Positions 7,761-16,502 of a DNA stretch of 32,563 bases are shown one piece after another (within the stretch, counting starts at the first letter, position 1; each line of letters begins with the position of its first letter). The notes beneath the pieces were generated by a model. The model had not been told where the DNA came from and did no database searches. It saw only the letters and a program-made list of their open reading frames with translations. The DNA is from Brasilonema sp. CT11 (GTDB taxonomy: Bacteria > Cyanobacteriota > Cyanobacteriia > Cyanobacteriales > Nostocaceae): the NCBI RefSeq assembly GCF_017982655.1, contig NZ_JABXYX010000087.1, positions 1 to 32,563 of the forward strand, written 5' to 3'. The position numbers and the translations under genes are program-made.

Positions 7761-9251
7761 ATGAAGAAAAGAAAAGTATGGTTCTTAACCATCCTGTTTA
7801 CACCAATACTAATGATTAGTCTGATCACAGGTTCTAGTCATTCTCTAAAAGCAGCCTCATCTTTAGGCAAAGACACGCTCACGATGATTACTTCCCCTGA
7901 TTATCCGCCTTATGAGTTTTATAATACTGAAAAGGGTGACAGGCAAATTGTTGGTTTTGATGTAGATATAGCCAAAACTGTTGCTCAAGAATTGGGATTT
8001 CAACTCAAGATTGTGGAATCCGATTTTAATGGACTAATTCCAGCACTCCAAACAAATCGGGCAGATTTTGCTATGGCTGGGATGACTCCCACTCCAGAAC
8101 GTAAGAAAAATATTGACTTTTCAATTATTTATTACCAAGCAAAAGATACAATTGTCGCTCCCAAAAATAGCAACCTAAAACAGCCCCAAGATTTGGCACT
8201 GAAAAAAGTTGGAGTACAACTAGGAACTATCCAAGAGGAAAATGCTAAAAAAATTGCCCAAAAAGTTACAGGGATTCAGCTAAAGCAGCTCAATAAAGTA
8301 GCGGAAATCATTCAGGAAATTAAATCAGGGCGAATTGATGCAGCAATAGTTGAGGATGCTGTTGCTAAGGGATTCGTCCAAGCTAATCCAGAATTGGCTT
8401 TTAACGTTATTCCCTCAGAAAAGGCGAGTGGATCGGCGATCGCTTTTCCTAAAGGTTCTTCTTTTGTAGAACCTTTTAATAAAGTCCTGCAACAAATGAA
8501 GGATAAAGGAGAATTAGAAAAATTAGCAACCAAATGGTTTTCCCAAACAACCTCAACCACTACCGTATCTTCATCTCCTTCTAAAGGCGGACTGAATTTA
8601 GACTTTTCTAGAATTATCCCAGATATTCCCTTTATCCTCAAAGGCATTCCTCTAACGTTGTTATTTACGCTGTTGTCAGTATTTCTAGGATTAATTTGGG
8701 GTACAGTTCTCTCTTTATGCAAAATTACTGGTATTAAGCCCCTTGTCTGGCTTGCTAACGCCTATACCTCCGTATTTCGAGGCACACCTTTGTTGTTACA
8801 GTTAGCTTTAGTTTACTATGCGACACCCCAGCTTACTGGCTATAACATTTCGGCTTTAGAAGCTGGGGTGCTAACTTTTACCCTAAACTCTGGGGCTTAT
8901 ATGTCGGAAACTATCCGGGGTGGAATTCAAGCAGTAGATAAAGGACAAGCTGAGGCAGCGATGTCTATGGGTGTTCCTTACTCGTTGATGATGTGGGACA
9001 TAATTTTGCCACAAGCATTGAAAAATATTCTACCAGCATTAGTAAATGAAACTATTGGATTATTGAAAGACTCGGCTTTGGTATCAACAATTGGTGTAGT
9101 GGAAATATTACGCAGTGCTCAAATTGTTGGTGCAAATAAATATATTTACTTTGAGCCTCTGCTGTTCGCGGGGTTAATTTACTATCTTTTAGTTATGGGT
9201 ATGACTAAGAGTGCATCCGTTTTAGAAAACAGATTAAAACAAAGCGAGTAA
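7761..9251 (+). CDS. bgtB: amino-acid ABC transporter, fused substrate-binding and permease protein (BgtB type)
   Basis: This 496-residue fusion protein has a signal-like N-terminus (MKKRKVWFLTILFTPILM), a family 3 solute-binding domain at about residues 33-262 (TSPDYPPYEFYN, GFDVDIAKTVAQELGF, FAMAGMTPTPERKKNIDFS) and a permease domain from about residue 285. The permease carries the EAA loop (EAAMSMGVPYSLMMWDIILP) that docks the ATPase. The order matches BgtB, the basic amino acid/glutamine uptake subunit known in Synechocystis and Anabaena. Its ATPase partner (BgtA) is not in the window. The frame is open from ATG 7710, but ATG 7761 gives the better signal peptide. No clear Shine-Dalgarno decides it. 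Substrate assignment is by family only. Confidence 0.88.
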   Translation: MKKRKVWFLTILFTPILMISLITGSSHSLKAASSLGKDTLTMITSPDYPPYEFYNTEKGDRQIVGFDVDIAKTVAQELGFQLKIVESDFNGLIPALQTNRADFAMAGMTPTPERKKNIDFSIIYYQAKDTIVAPKNSNLKQPQDLALKKVGVQLGTIQEENAKKIAQKVTGIQLKQLNKVAEIIQEIKSGRIDAAIVEDAVAKGFVQANPELAFNVIPSEKASGSAIAFPKGSSFVEPFNKVLQQMKDKGELEKLATKWFSQTTSTTTVSSSPSKGGLNLDFSRIIPDIPFILKGIPLTLLFTLLSVFLGLIWGTVLSLCKITGIKPLVWLANAYTSVFRGTPLLLQLALVYYATPQLTGYNISALEAGVLTFTLNSGAYMSETIRGGIQAVDKGQAEAAMSMGVPYSLMMWDIILPQALKNILPALVNETIGLLKDSALVSTIGVVEILRSAQIVGANKYIYFEPLLFAGLIYYLLVMGMTKSASVLENRLKQSE

Positions 9252-9278
9252 AGTCATAATTGGTATATTGGGTTGAGC

Positions 9279-9854
9279 ATGAAGATCATTACCAAAAGAT
9301 TTTTGCTGCGCGAGTTTGTTGAGGAAGATGAGCCTGCATTTATTGCTTACCATGCCGATCCGCAGTATGCGGAGTTTTGTGCACCAGAAGAGGTAACAGC
9401 TGAGTATGCACTCACGCTTCTGAGGCTTTTCGGTCAATGGGCAGTCGAACAGCCACGTAACAATTATCAGTTTGCGATCGCTCACCTCCACAACCCCCAG
9501 GAAATATTTGGCTGCTGCGGTTTGCGTCGCGAAGGCTATGATCCTGACAAAGCGGAACTAGGAATCGAACTAGCACCACAGTGCTGGGGCCGTTACGGCT
9601 ACGCAATTGAGGTTGCTAGGGCGCTGATCGAGTTTGGGTTCCGCGATCTGGGGTTGAAAGAGATTCGAGGAATTTCTGTTAGTGCGAATTCACGGGTGGA
9701 ACGCTTGGCGCGCCGATATGGGTTTGTAGCAGTTGGGACACGCCCAGGCGCACCTTGGATGCAAACGCGAGGATGGAGTCAAACTGAATGGCAACTTACA
9801 CGGGAAACATGGGAGGGTAGCGAGCGAGTGGGCGGACGAACTCTCAAACGCTGA
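9279..9854 (+). CDS. GNAT N-acetyltransferase, RimJ/RimL type
   Basis: This 191-residue acetyltransferase opens with the RimJ/RimL-type motif TKRFLLREFVEEDEPAFIAY. The acetyl-CoA binding core is in ELGIELAPQCWGRYGYAIEV (about residues 90-110), followed by ALIEFGFRDLGLKEIRGISV and the Asn-containing NSRVERLARRYGFVAVG. The substrate is unknown; members modify ribosomal proteins, other proteins or small amines. ATG 9279 is preferred to a TTG two codons upstream. It starts 27 bp after bgtB and may share its transcript. It is convergent with ppk. Confidence 0.85.
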   Translation: MKIITKRFLLREFVEEDEPAFIAYHADPQYAEFCAPEEVTAEYALTLLRLFGQWAVEQPRNNYQFAIAHLHNPQEIFGCCGLRREGYDPDKAELGIELAPQCWGRYGYAIEVARALIEFGFRDLGLKEIRGISVSANSRVERLARRYGFVAVGTRPGAPWMQTRGWSQTEWQLTRETWEGSERVGGRTLKR

Positions 9855-9868
9855 CTTCCTTTGGGGAA

Positions 9869-9889
9869 ACTCTGCACTTTGTGCAGAGT
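9869..9889. terminator. hairpin between convergent GNAT and ppk genes
   Basis: ACTCTGCAC (9869-9877) and GTGCAGAGT (9881-9889) form a perfect 9-bp stem with a TTT loop. It sits 15 bp after the GNAT stop and 18 bp before the ppk stop, so it could serve both strands. No T-run follows, so termination is inferred from position. Confidence 0.5.
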
Positions 9890-9907
9890 CACCCACAGAG
9901 TACTTAA

Positions 9908-12070
9908 TTAATTCGCGTTTGAGTTTAAAACCATTGACATGAGAATTTTTTGTGAACTTGCTTCTGGAACTTCTTCACCAGGGCGTCTTTGAATATAATT
10001 ACCATCTGGTTGTAATTCCCAAGCTTGGCGGTTATCTGCCAGCATAATTCCTAAGATTTCTTGCAAATCTTTAGCAATGTCTGCATCTAAGATTGGGGTA
10101 ATAACTTCTACCCGACGATCTAAATTACGTCGCATCCAATCGGCACTACCGATGTAAATTTCCTCCTGCCCATTGTTATGAAAATAAAAAATGCGGGAGT
10201 GTTCCAAAAAGCGACCAACAATACTAATCACGCGAATATTTTCACTAATATCTTTTAGTCCAGGGCGTAAACAGCAAATTCCACGCACAATTAAGTCAAT
10301 TTGCACGCCAGCGCGGGAAGCTTCGTATAAATGGCAGATGATTTCCGGATCTACCAATGAATTCATTTTGGCAACAATCCGCCCAGTCAAGCCATTATGA
10401 ACATTTTCAATTTCTCGCTGAATCAGAGAAAGGAAGCGATCGCGCATCGTGACAGGTGCAACCAAAACTTTTCGGTATGACTTTTGCCGCGAGTATCCTG
10501 TCAAGAAATTGAAAACATCTGTAACATCAGATCCCAACTCTTCATTACAACTAAATAATCCCAAATCTGTATAAAGTCGTGCCGTTTTATGGTTGTAATT
10601 ACCAGTCCCAATATGTACATAGCGAGAAATACGGTCTTGTTCGCGCCGGACGACCATAACAATTTTACTGTGAGTTTTTAGACCGACTAAACCGTAAACT
10701 ACGTGAATTCCAACTCTTTCCAACCGCTTCGCCCAGTAGATATTATTCTCTTCATCAAACCGTGCTTTCAGTTCCACTAATACAGAAACCTGCTTACCAT
10801 TTTCAGCAGCTGCAATTAAGGCATTTATTATCGGTGAGTCAGAAGAAGTCCGATAAAGAGTCATCTTAATTGCCAGCACATTCGGATCATGGGCAGCATA
10901 GACAATAAAGTTCACCACAGAACTTGAAAAGGATTGATAGGGATGGTGTACAAATAAATCCTTTTCTCGAATAACTGTAAAAAAATCTTTTCCTTCTTCT
11001 ATCTCCCGTATCTCTGGATTTAGATTTGGGTTTCTAATCCTTTGTAAGCGAGGATGTACAACAGCTTGCCACGGTTCGTCTTTGAGTTCTGGGACGGGTA
11101 AAGACATGAAGTACATCATATCCTTAAGTCCGATAATACCATCTACTTGGTAAACATCATTTTCTTCTAATTCTAAATCCTCCAACAGTCGTTTTTTGAT
11201 TGATTCAGGAGTTTGAGAATGTATTTCTAACCGCAAAGCATCTCCACCAACGCGCCGTTTTCGCAGTTCCTGCTCAATAGCCAACAGCAAATCATCGGCT
11301 TCATCTTCTTTTAATCCCAAGTCAGCGTCACGGGTTATACGGAAGATGTGATATTCTTGTATGTTCATTCCTGGAAAGAGGGACTCTAAGTTATGGGCGA
11401 TCGCCTGTTCCAAAGGAACCCCTGTCCACACTGCTGGTTTGCCATTATTTTGAATTCCCAAATCTGGCGGTAAAGCCAAAAATCGTGGCAAAACTGTGGG
11501 AACTTTCACTCTGGCAAACAATTCTTCTTCTGTTTCTGGGTTTTTGACAACAACAGCCAAATTCAAGCTGAGATTGGAAATGTAGGGAAAAGGATGCCCA
11601 GGATCAACAGCAAGAGGAGTCACGACAGGGAAGATTTGCTCTTGGTAGTATTTGTCTAAGTAACTTCTCTGCTTTTGAGTTAAATCTATGTAATCTAAGA
11701 TGTGTATACCATGCTCGGCAAGTTGAGGTCGTAAGACTTTCTCAAATTGTTCATGCTCTTTGGCGACTAACGGACGCAGCATAGAGCTAATTTCGTCTAA
11801 CTGTTGTTCTGGCGTGCGAGCATCAGAAGCTAACACGCTAACCTTTGCTTCTACTTGTTGCTTCAGTGCTGCAACGCGCACCATAAAGAATTCATCTAGG
11901 TTAGAACTCCATATTGCCAAAAACTTAAGCCGTTCTAGAAGGGGTGTTCGTGAGTCGCAGGCTTCATGTAACACCCTTTTATTAAACTCTAGCCAGCTTA
12001 ACTCTCGGTTGAGATAGTATTGAGGGTCGTTGAGATTGATTTGATGAGCGGCCTTCTTTGATTTTGGCAT
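9908..12070 (-). CDS. ppk1: polyphosphate kinase 1
   Basis: This 720-residue enzyme reversibly polymerises the terminal phosphate of ATP into polyphosphate. The N-terminal domain begins YYLNRELSWLEFNKRVLHEA, followed by FLAIWSSNLDEFFMVRVAAL. The PLD-like catalytic domains hold the histidine motifs THSKIVMVVRRE and HIGTGNYNHKTARLYTDLGL, and further on GSADWMRRNLDRRVEVITPI. All expected regions are present. ATG 12070 (MPKSKKA) is preferred to a GTG at 12103. No strong Shine-Dalgarno is seen. The gene stands alone between a convergent GNAT gene and the accessory block. Confidence 0.96.
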   Translation of the reverse strand: MPKSKKAAHQINLNDPQYYLNRELSWLEFNKRVLHEACDSRTPLLERLKFLAIWSSNLDEFFMVRVAALKQQVEAKVSVLASDARTPEQQLDEISSMLRPLVAKEHEQFEKVLRPQLAEHGIHILDYIDLTQKQRSYLDKYYQEQIFPVVTPLAVDPGHPFPYISNLSLNLAVVVKNPETEEELFARVKVPTVLPRFLALPPDLGIQNNGKPAVWTGVPLEQAIAHNLESLFPGMNIQEYHIFRITRDADLGLKEDEADDLLLAIEQELRKRRVGGDALRLEIHSQTPESIKKRLLEDLELEENDVYQVDGIIGLKDMMYFMSLPVPELKDEPWQAVVHPRLQRIRNPNLNPEIREIEEGKDFFTVIREKDLFVHHPYQSFSSSVVNFIVYAAHDPNVLAIKMTLYRTSSDSPIINALIAAAENGKQVSVLVELKARFDEENNIYWAKRLERVGIHVVYGLVGLKTHSKIVMVVRREQDRISRYVHIGTGNYNHKTARLYTDLGLFSCNEELGSDVTDVFNFLTGYSRQKSYRKVLVAPVTMRDRFLSLIQREIENVHNGLTGRIVAKMNSLVDPEIICHLYEASRAGVQIDLIVRGICCLRPGLKDISENIRVISIVGRFLEHSRIFYFHNNGQEEIYIGSADWMRRNLDRRVEVITPILDADIAKDLQEILGIMLADNRQAWELQPDGNYIQRRPGEEVPEASSQKILMSMVLNSNAN

Positions 12071-12524
12071 GATGACCACAGAAAGGGAGATGTAGCTTAA
12101 CACAACTCGGATAGCATACTAAACATAGTAGAGGAAAAAAGCCATCACTTCATCTCAAGGCAAAGACAAAGGGAAATTTGCGGACGGATTGGGAAAGTTG
12201 TGTTGCACGATAGGAACACCCAAGTCTAAACGGTTAGACGGACGGACGTTCCACTAAGTAGAGATACTTACTGAATTGGTTGAAAACTTTGCGACAATAA
12301 CCTCAATTCTAGAGAGCGATCGCTTTTTCTTGAAAATTCATCATCAAATAATCCATATTCCAAAAATTGCGTTACTCAATTGAGGAATGATTTTTAGAAT
12401 TTTGCTAGTAATTTTCCCTCACTCTTACCTTTCCCAAAAAACTATTCATTACCCGAACCTCTCTTAAACATTGCTAGAGAGTAGACTGAAGAATTAACTG
12501 AACTAAAATCAAGGAGTCATTGTT
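12071..12524. other. intergenic region containing repeat copy A
   Basis: Besides repeat A (12189-12358) this 454-bp region holds the ppk promoter on the - strand and the leader of the hydrolase gene on the + strand. AAGGAG at 12511-12516 precedes GTG 12525 by 8 bp. No other gene was seen. Confidence 0.5.
12189..12358 (+). repeat. ~170-bp direct repeat, copy A
   Basis: This segment is about 85% identical to 13675-13842 in the same orientation. Similarity begins abruptly at TTGGGAAAGTTGTG. It contains a nested inverted repeat: GGAAC (12213-12217) with GTTCC (12248-12252), enclosing GTCTAA (12224-12229) with TTAGAC (12234-12239) around ACGG. It also has a GACGGACGGACG run and a HIP1 site. Each copy lies upstream of a + strand gene, so it may carry a shared promoter or be the edge of a mobile cassette. 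Confidence 0.85.
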
Positions 12525-13607
12525 GTGACTATATGTCAAGTCCTGTCAGTCGCTTTTTTCAGCACGGCTCTAATGGTCTTGAGTATGGGGAAAGCTGCTG
12601 CTGTAACTTTCAGTGATGCTCCATTGTTTCAAGATGTTGCTAGCTACACGACAACTATCACAGCTAATAACGATTTAGCCGATATCTACTACCCCAATCC
12701 ATCAAATTTAAAAACCAGCAATTATTCATTTCCTGTAGTACTTTTGTTGCAAGGTTCAAATATTGATAAATCAAATTACTCTAATTACGCTAATATAGTC
12801 GCCCGCTACGGATTTGTGGTAGTTGTACCCAATCACCCAAGAAGTCTGCCACAAACTGGTAGGATAGGACTTTTACCTGAACTCTCACAAATTAATGCTG
12901 TTTTGTCACAGATGAAGGCAGATTCGGAAAATCCTACAACGCCAGTGAGTGGTATTGTTGATACGCAAAAATTAGGCTTGCTTGGTCATTCTGCAGGAGG
13001 CTATGCCGGATTAGCAGCGATCGCAAACGCTTGTCTTCCCTTTTTTTGTGAAGACTCTTTCAATCGACCACAAGAACTGAAAGCAGGAGCGTTTTTTGGT
13101 TCTTTTCTACGAAATCTATCAACTCAAGAGTTCGTCCCTATCAACAATTCAGGAATTCCTGTAGCCTTATTACACGGAACGCTTGATAGCATAAATACTA
13201 TTGAAACAGCAAAGTTAACTTACGAGCAAATTCAAGAGCCGCCCAAATTATTTGTCACCATTGATGGTGCCAACCACTACGGGATTACAAATATCAATGA
13301 TCCTTCAAAGTCTGGATATGAAAAAAACACACCTACTATACCTCAAGATGTAGCAACTGAAACTATAGCCCGTTGGAGTGGATTGTTTTTACGTGCCAGC
13401 ATTCTTGGTGACAAAAGTGCTTTTGATTACGTCTATTTTACAGGCGATATGAAAGATGCAAATGTCAGTGTCACCAAACAAATAAAGCCTATTCCCGAAG
13501 CCCCCTTAACATTGGGAGTGCTGGCAATAAGTACCTGGAGTGTGTTATCGCGATTGAAAAAATGGTTATCAATAAAGATAAGTAGCGAAGTCACCACCGA
13601 TAGCTGA
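12525..13607 (+). CDS. secreted alpha/beta hydrolase (chlorophyllase/cutinase-like) with PEP-CTERM-like end
   Basis: This 360-residue exported hydrolase has a signal peptide (residues 1 to about 26, ending near GKAAA). The nucleophile elbow GHSAGG places Ser156. An acid is likely in HGTLDSIN (about residue 217), and the histidine is His251 in DGANHYGIT. The N-terminal part (PVVLLLQGSNIDKSNYSNYA, VVVPNHPRSL) resembles chlorophyllase- and PHB-depolymerase-like folds. The substrate is unknown. Near the C-terminus IPEAPLTLGVLAISTWSVL is followed by RLKKW, which resembles a PEP-CTERM sorting signal with PEA in place of PEP, but with about a dozen extra residues. Start GTG 12525 has a clear AAGGAG. 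The gene lies between two copies of a ~170-bp repeat, which suggests recent gain. Confidence 0.85.
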   Translation: MTICQVLSVAFFSTALMVLSMGKAAAVTFSDAPLFQDVASYTTTITANNDLADIYYPNPSNLKTSNYSFPVVLLLQGSNIDKSNYSNYANIVARYGFVVVVPNHPRSLPQTGRIGLLPELSQINAVLSQMKADSENPTTPVSGIVDTQKLGLLGHSAGGYAGLAAIANACLPFFCEDSFNRPQELKAGAFFGSFLRNLSTQEFVPINNSGIPVALLHGTLDSINTIETAKLTYEQIQEPPKLFVTIDGANHYGITNINDPSKSGYEKNTPTIPQDVATETIARWSGLFLRASILGDKSAFDYVYFTGDMKDANVSVTKQIKPIPEAPLTLGVLAISTWSVLSRLKKWLSIKISSEVTTDS

Positions 13608-13626
13608 CGATAAAGAAAGCAGGGTT

Positions 13627-13676
13627 AGCTGAATAATCGCAATGACTTAAATACTCGAAAGGATGCCATTCATTTT
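13627..13676 (-). pseudogene. 50-bp ectopic fragment of the NUDIX hydrolase gene
   Basis: These 50 bp match 18358-18407 in the same orientation with one difference (G at 13639 against A). That stretch encodes about residues 146-162 of the NUDIX protein (EWHPFEYLSHCDYSA). The one change is synonymous (Cys TGT to TGC). On the - strand the frame continues past the fragment for 11 codons to TGA at 13593-13591, overlapping the end of the hydrolase gene. No start precedes it, so it is not an independent gene. Confidence 0.85.
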
Positions 13677-13842
13677 GGGAAAGTTGTGTCACGATAGGAA
13701 CACCCAAGTCCAAACGGTTAGACGGACGGACGTTCCACTAAGTATAAATATTTACTTAATTTGTTGAAAACTTTGGGACACTAGTCTAAATTCTAGAGAG
13801 CGATCGCTTTTTCTTGAAAATTCATCATCAAATGATGCATAT
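13675..13842 (+). repeat. ~170-bp direct repeat, copy B
   Basis: This is the second copy of 12189-12358. It starts exactly at the end of the NUDIX fragment. The inner stem of copy A is disturbed here (GTCCAA at 13708-13713 against TTAGAC), while the outer GGAAC/GTTCC pair (13697-13701, 13732-13736) and the HIP1 site are kept. It lies directly upstream of the peptidase gene. Confidence 0.85.
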
Positions 13843-13914
13843 GCATATCAAAAAATGAACCACTCTGAAGTACTATGACTTCCAAAAGAGGAATAGTCTA
13901 GAGCGATACCACCA

Positions 13915-16494
13915 TTGTCAAAGACCAGAGTCACAAAACCAATAACCCAAGCAGAACAAGTCACACAACCAGAACCAGCAACAAAGCCAGAACCAATCCG
14001 AAACATTCCGGTTAATGAGTCTGGCGACGAGTCAAAGCCTTCAGCAATAATTCTGTTTGATGAGTCTCACAACGAGTTGCTGCGCTCCCAGAAAATCTCA
14101 GATGATGATCAACCAGATGATGAAGTTGACACCTGGGACAATTTAAGCGTTGCACTTAGAGAAGAAATCGGTTGTGAGGCGACTTATTATACAGGAGATG
14201 GAACTGATGAACAGTATCTTTTTGAAGAAGACCTGAGTAAGTATAAAGTGTTAGTTCTTGCTGCCCCTAGAAATTCTTTGAGTGAGAATGAGGTAAAAGT
14301 AATAACGAACTTTGTAGAGCAAGGAGGTTCTCTTCTAATAGCGCAGAACTATGAGTCGCTATGGTCTCAAGATCCCCCCACAATAAACTTATTGTTAGAA
14401 AAATTTGGACTGCGTACTAAACTGTTATTAACCAAACCACCAACTGAGGTTTCTGCTGCACAATTTAGACCCCACTACCTGAGTTCAGAAGTTAATCGAC
14501 TAGTCGTCAAAGAACCAGTCTACTTGGAAACACTTAATGATCTTCCTCGTGTAGTAGCCAATTTACCTCGCACAGGGGAGCTTTTTTTGGCAGCTGTTGA
14601 AGCTAACCAAGGTCGTGTAGTAGTCATAGGGGACTTTGTAATTTTTGGAGATGAATACTTAGAGAAAGCTGATAACAAAAAGCTGGTTTTGAACATTTTC
14701 CGATGGCTCATCCGCCAAAACTCACTGGAATGTTTTGATTCTCAGTTCGAGACAAAGATAAAGTATGGAAAGACAAGTACTTTTTCCATTTCTTTAAGCA
14801 ACCCTGATCGAAAACGCTTGGAGCATATTAGCTGCTTGCTAGAGTCTGATGCTGGTGCTACGATTTGTGAACCAGAGCAGCGCATTCGTTCTCTTCCAGG
14901 GCGAGGGCGAGCTCAGTTACAATGGACTGTTGAGCCTCAAAAGCTTGGTTTTCAGAGTCTGAGGTTGACCATAGACTTTCCAGAAAAAACAAATTATCCG
15001 CCTCTTTTCTTTGACTCAGTTGCCGAGTTTCAATGCGTCCCAGATGCTGAAATTGACCTGATCAACCTTACTCCTCTACAAAAAGCACGTGAAATTGTAG
15101 AAACAGGAGTTCCTTTTGAAATGCAAGCAATCGTGAGATGGGCGAATGGTGCCAAGCAAGTACCACTGCAACTCAACCTGAAAAGCTCTCCAGCCCATGT
15201 GACAGTTGAACCAGTTGGACAGTTTCAGACAAATCATTGGCGACTAACTGCCCTAGATGAAGGAGATTGGAAGATTCATTTAGAAGTAGCAGAGTTAGAG
15301 CAATCCATCACCCGCTTAATTCGTGCCTATCCATCTACTCAAAAACGCATTCATGAAATAGAACGAAATATCATAATCCCATTGACAGCAGAGGTTCATC
15401 ATCAAGTTTCTCAACTGCGTCGGGAGCTAGCTTCACCAGTCATCCAGAAAATCCCATTTCGTCTATTAACTCCAGAAGACCAGGTGCGTCTGTTAGAGCC
15501 ACCTGATGTGAGAGAGTATTTATTAGAAGTTTTACGGGCAGCTCGAAAAGAGGAAGATACAAATCGACCCTTAGTTCAGGAACTGTTACTAAATATTTCT
15601 CCTATTTACTCCCCTGTCCACGGCTGCTGCATTCCCTACGATCCAAAGCTGGCTGACCATTTAGTTGAAATCAGAAAGCACTCAGCTTATGAGGAACATT
15701 TGGCTTACAACTTAATGGGTATAGACGGTGATGATCGCTATGGTCAGACTTGGTTTAAGCAAAATATCGCCGCACTGTTACTGCATGAAAAGTACGGGCA
15801 TGGCTTCTTCTTCTCTCAGACTAAGCTTGGCAAGCAACTCGCAATTCTTTATCGTCATGGTTTAGAACCTGGTACGGATAGCAAACAGTTGCGATCGCCC
15901 TATCCACGTTCACTCTACAGCAATTACGAATCAGTTATTGATTTGATTTACGATAGTGTAACCATTGTCAACGAAGGTTTTGCCACCTGGCTCGAACAAA
16001 TAATTCTACCTCGACTCTCAGATCTCATTGGTCAAGCAGCTTACCGACGTAGAGACTTTCTTTTTTACCGAGATAGCAGCATGGCTGATTTGGCACAAGA
16101 AAGCGAATATTTTCAGAAGTTTCAACCACAACGAGTTTCTAAGTATCGGGAGGGATGCGAGTATCTTGAATTGATCCAAGGTTACTTTGGACCAGATTGG
16201 GGTCCTAAGTGTGCGGTTCAGGCAATGATTAAAGCTACTGATGTTGACTTAGGTATAACTGAGTCTGGTGGGCAAGTGCAATTTGGCTTACAAGCAGAGC
16301 AGTTAAAGGCGACATTGCTGAATGACCAGAGCAAAGATGCTCAATCGGATCAGCGCCTGAGAGCAATTCATGACGTTTTAAGCGACCATATAGATGAAAT
16401 CACGCAAGAGCAAGAAAAATTACAATGCCATCGTAGTTGTTTACACAGTCACTGCCCAGTCAATGGTATAATATCTATCAAGTTGGGCTGGTAA
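13915..16494 (+). CDS. uncharacterised multidomain metallopeptidase with HExxGH motif
   Basis: This 859-residue protein was not recognised as a named family. Residues 1-40 are a Pro/Glu/Thr-rich leader. Residues about 43-270 look like a class I glutamine-amidotransferase-like/DUF4350-type Rossmann domain (AIILFDESHNELL, YKVLVLAAPRNSLSENEVK, FVEQGGSLLIAQ, RVVVIGDFVIF). Residues about 280-470 are beta-rich, probably immunoglobulin-like. The C-terminal half has HEKYGH (His624, Glu625, His629) and, 58 residues on, NEGFATWLE (Glu687). This is the pattern of gluzincin zinc peptidases; the HExxGH spacing is that of dipeptidyl peptidase III (M49). The tail holds a Cys/His cluster (CHRSCLHSHC). No signal peptide or membrane segment is seen. 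The start is uncertain: TTG 13915 is the only usual start codon after the in-frame stop at 13894. It is followed 8 bp later by a small gene and then by a TIR gene. Confidence 0.75.
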   Translation: MSKTRVTKPITQAEQVTQPEPATKPEPIRNIPVNESGDESKPSAIILFDESHNELLRSQKISDDDQPDDEVDTWDNLSVALREEIGCEATYYTGDGTDEQYLFEEDLSKYKVLVLAAPRNSLSENEVKVITNFVEQGGSLLIAQNYESLWSQDPPTINLLLEKFGLRTKLLLTKPPTEVSAAQFRPHYLSSEVNRLVVKEPVYLETLNDLPRVVANLPRTGELFLAAVEANQGRVVVIGDFVIFGDEYLEKADNKKLVLNIFRWLIRQNSLECFDSQFETKIKYGKTSTFSISLSNPDRKRLEHISCLLESDAGATICEPEQRIRSLPGRGRAQLQWTVEPQKLGFQSLRLTIDFPEKTNYPPLFFDSVAEFQCVPDAEIDLINLTPLQKAREIVETGVPFEMQAIVRWANGAKQVPLQLNLKSSPAHVTVEPVGQFQTNHWRLTALDEGDWKIHLEVAELEQSITRLIRAYPSTQKRIHEIERNIIIPLTAEVHHQVSQLRRELASPVIQKIPFRLLTPEDQVRLLEPPDVREYLLEVLRAARKEEDTNRPLVQELLLNISPIYSPVHGCCIPYDPKLADHLVEIRKHSAYEEHLAYNLMGIDGDDRYGQTWFKQNIAALLLHEKYGHGFFFSQTKLGKQLAILYRHGLEPGTDSKQLRSPYPRSLYSNYESVIDLIYDSVTIVNEGFATWLEQIILPRLSDLIGQAAYRRRDFLFYRDSSMADLAQESEYFQKFQPQRVSKYREGCEYLELIQGYFGPDWGPKCAVQAMIKATDVDLGITESGGQVQFGLQAEQLKATLLNDQSKDAQSDQRLRAIHDVLSDHIDEITQEQEKLQCHRSCLHSHCPVNGIISIKLGW

Positions 16495-16502
16495 AGAAAA
16501 CA

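Larger units (their letters stand above)
13608..13914. other. junction region: NUDIX fragment plus repeat copy B
   Basis: This 307-bp stretch consists of about 20 bp of unique sequence, the 50-bp NUDIX-gene fragment (13627-13676), repeat B (13675-13842) and about 70 bp of leader before the peptidase gene. The 12-bp perfect palindrome ATGCATATGCAT lies at 13835-13846. AGAGGA near 13886 is too far from the called start to be a normal ribosome binding site. Confidence 0.7.
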
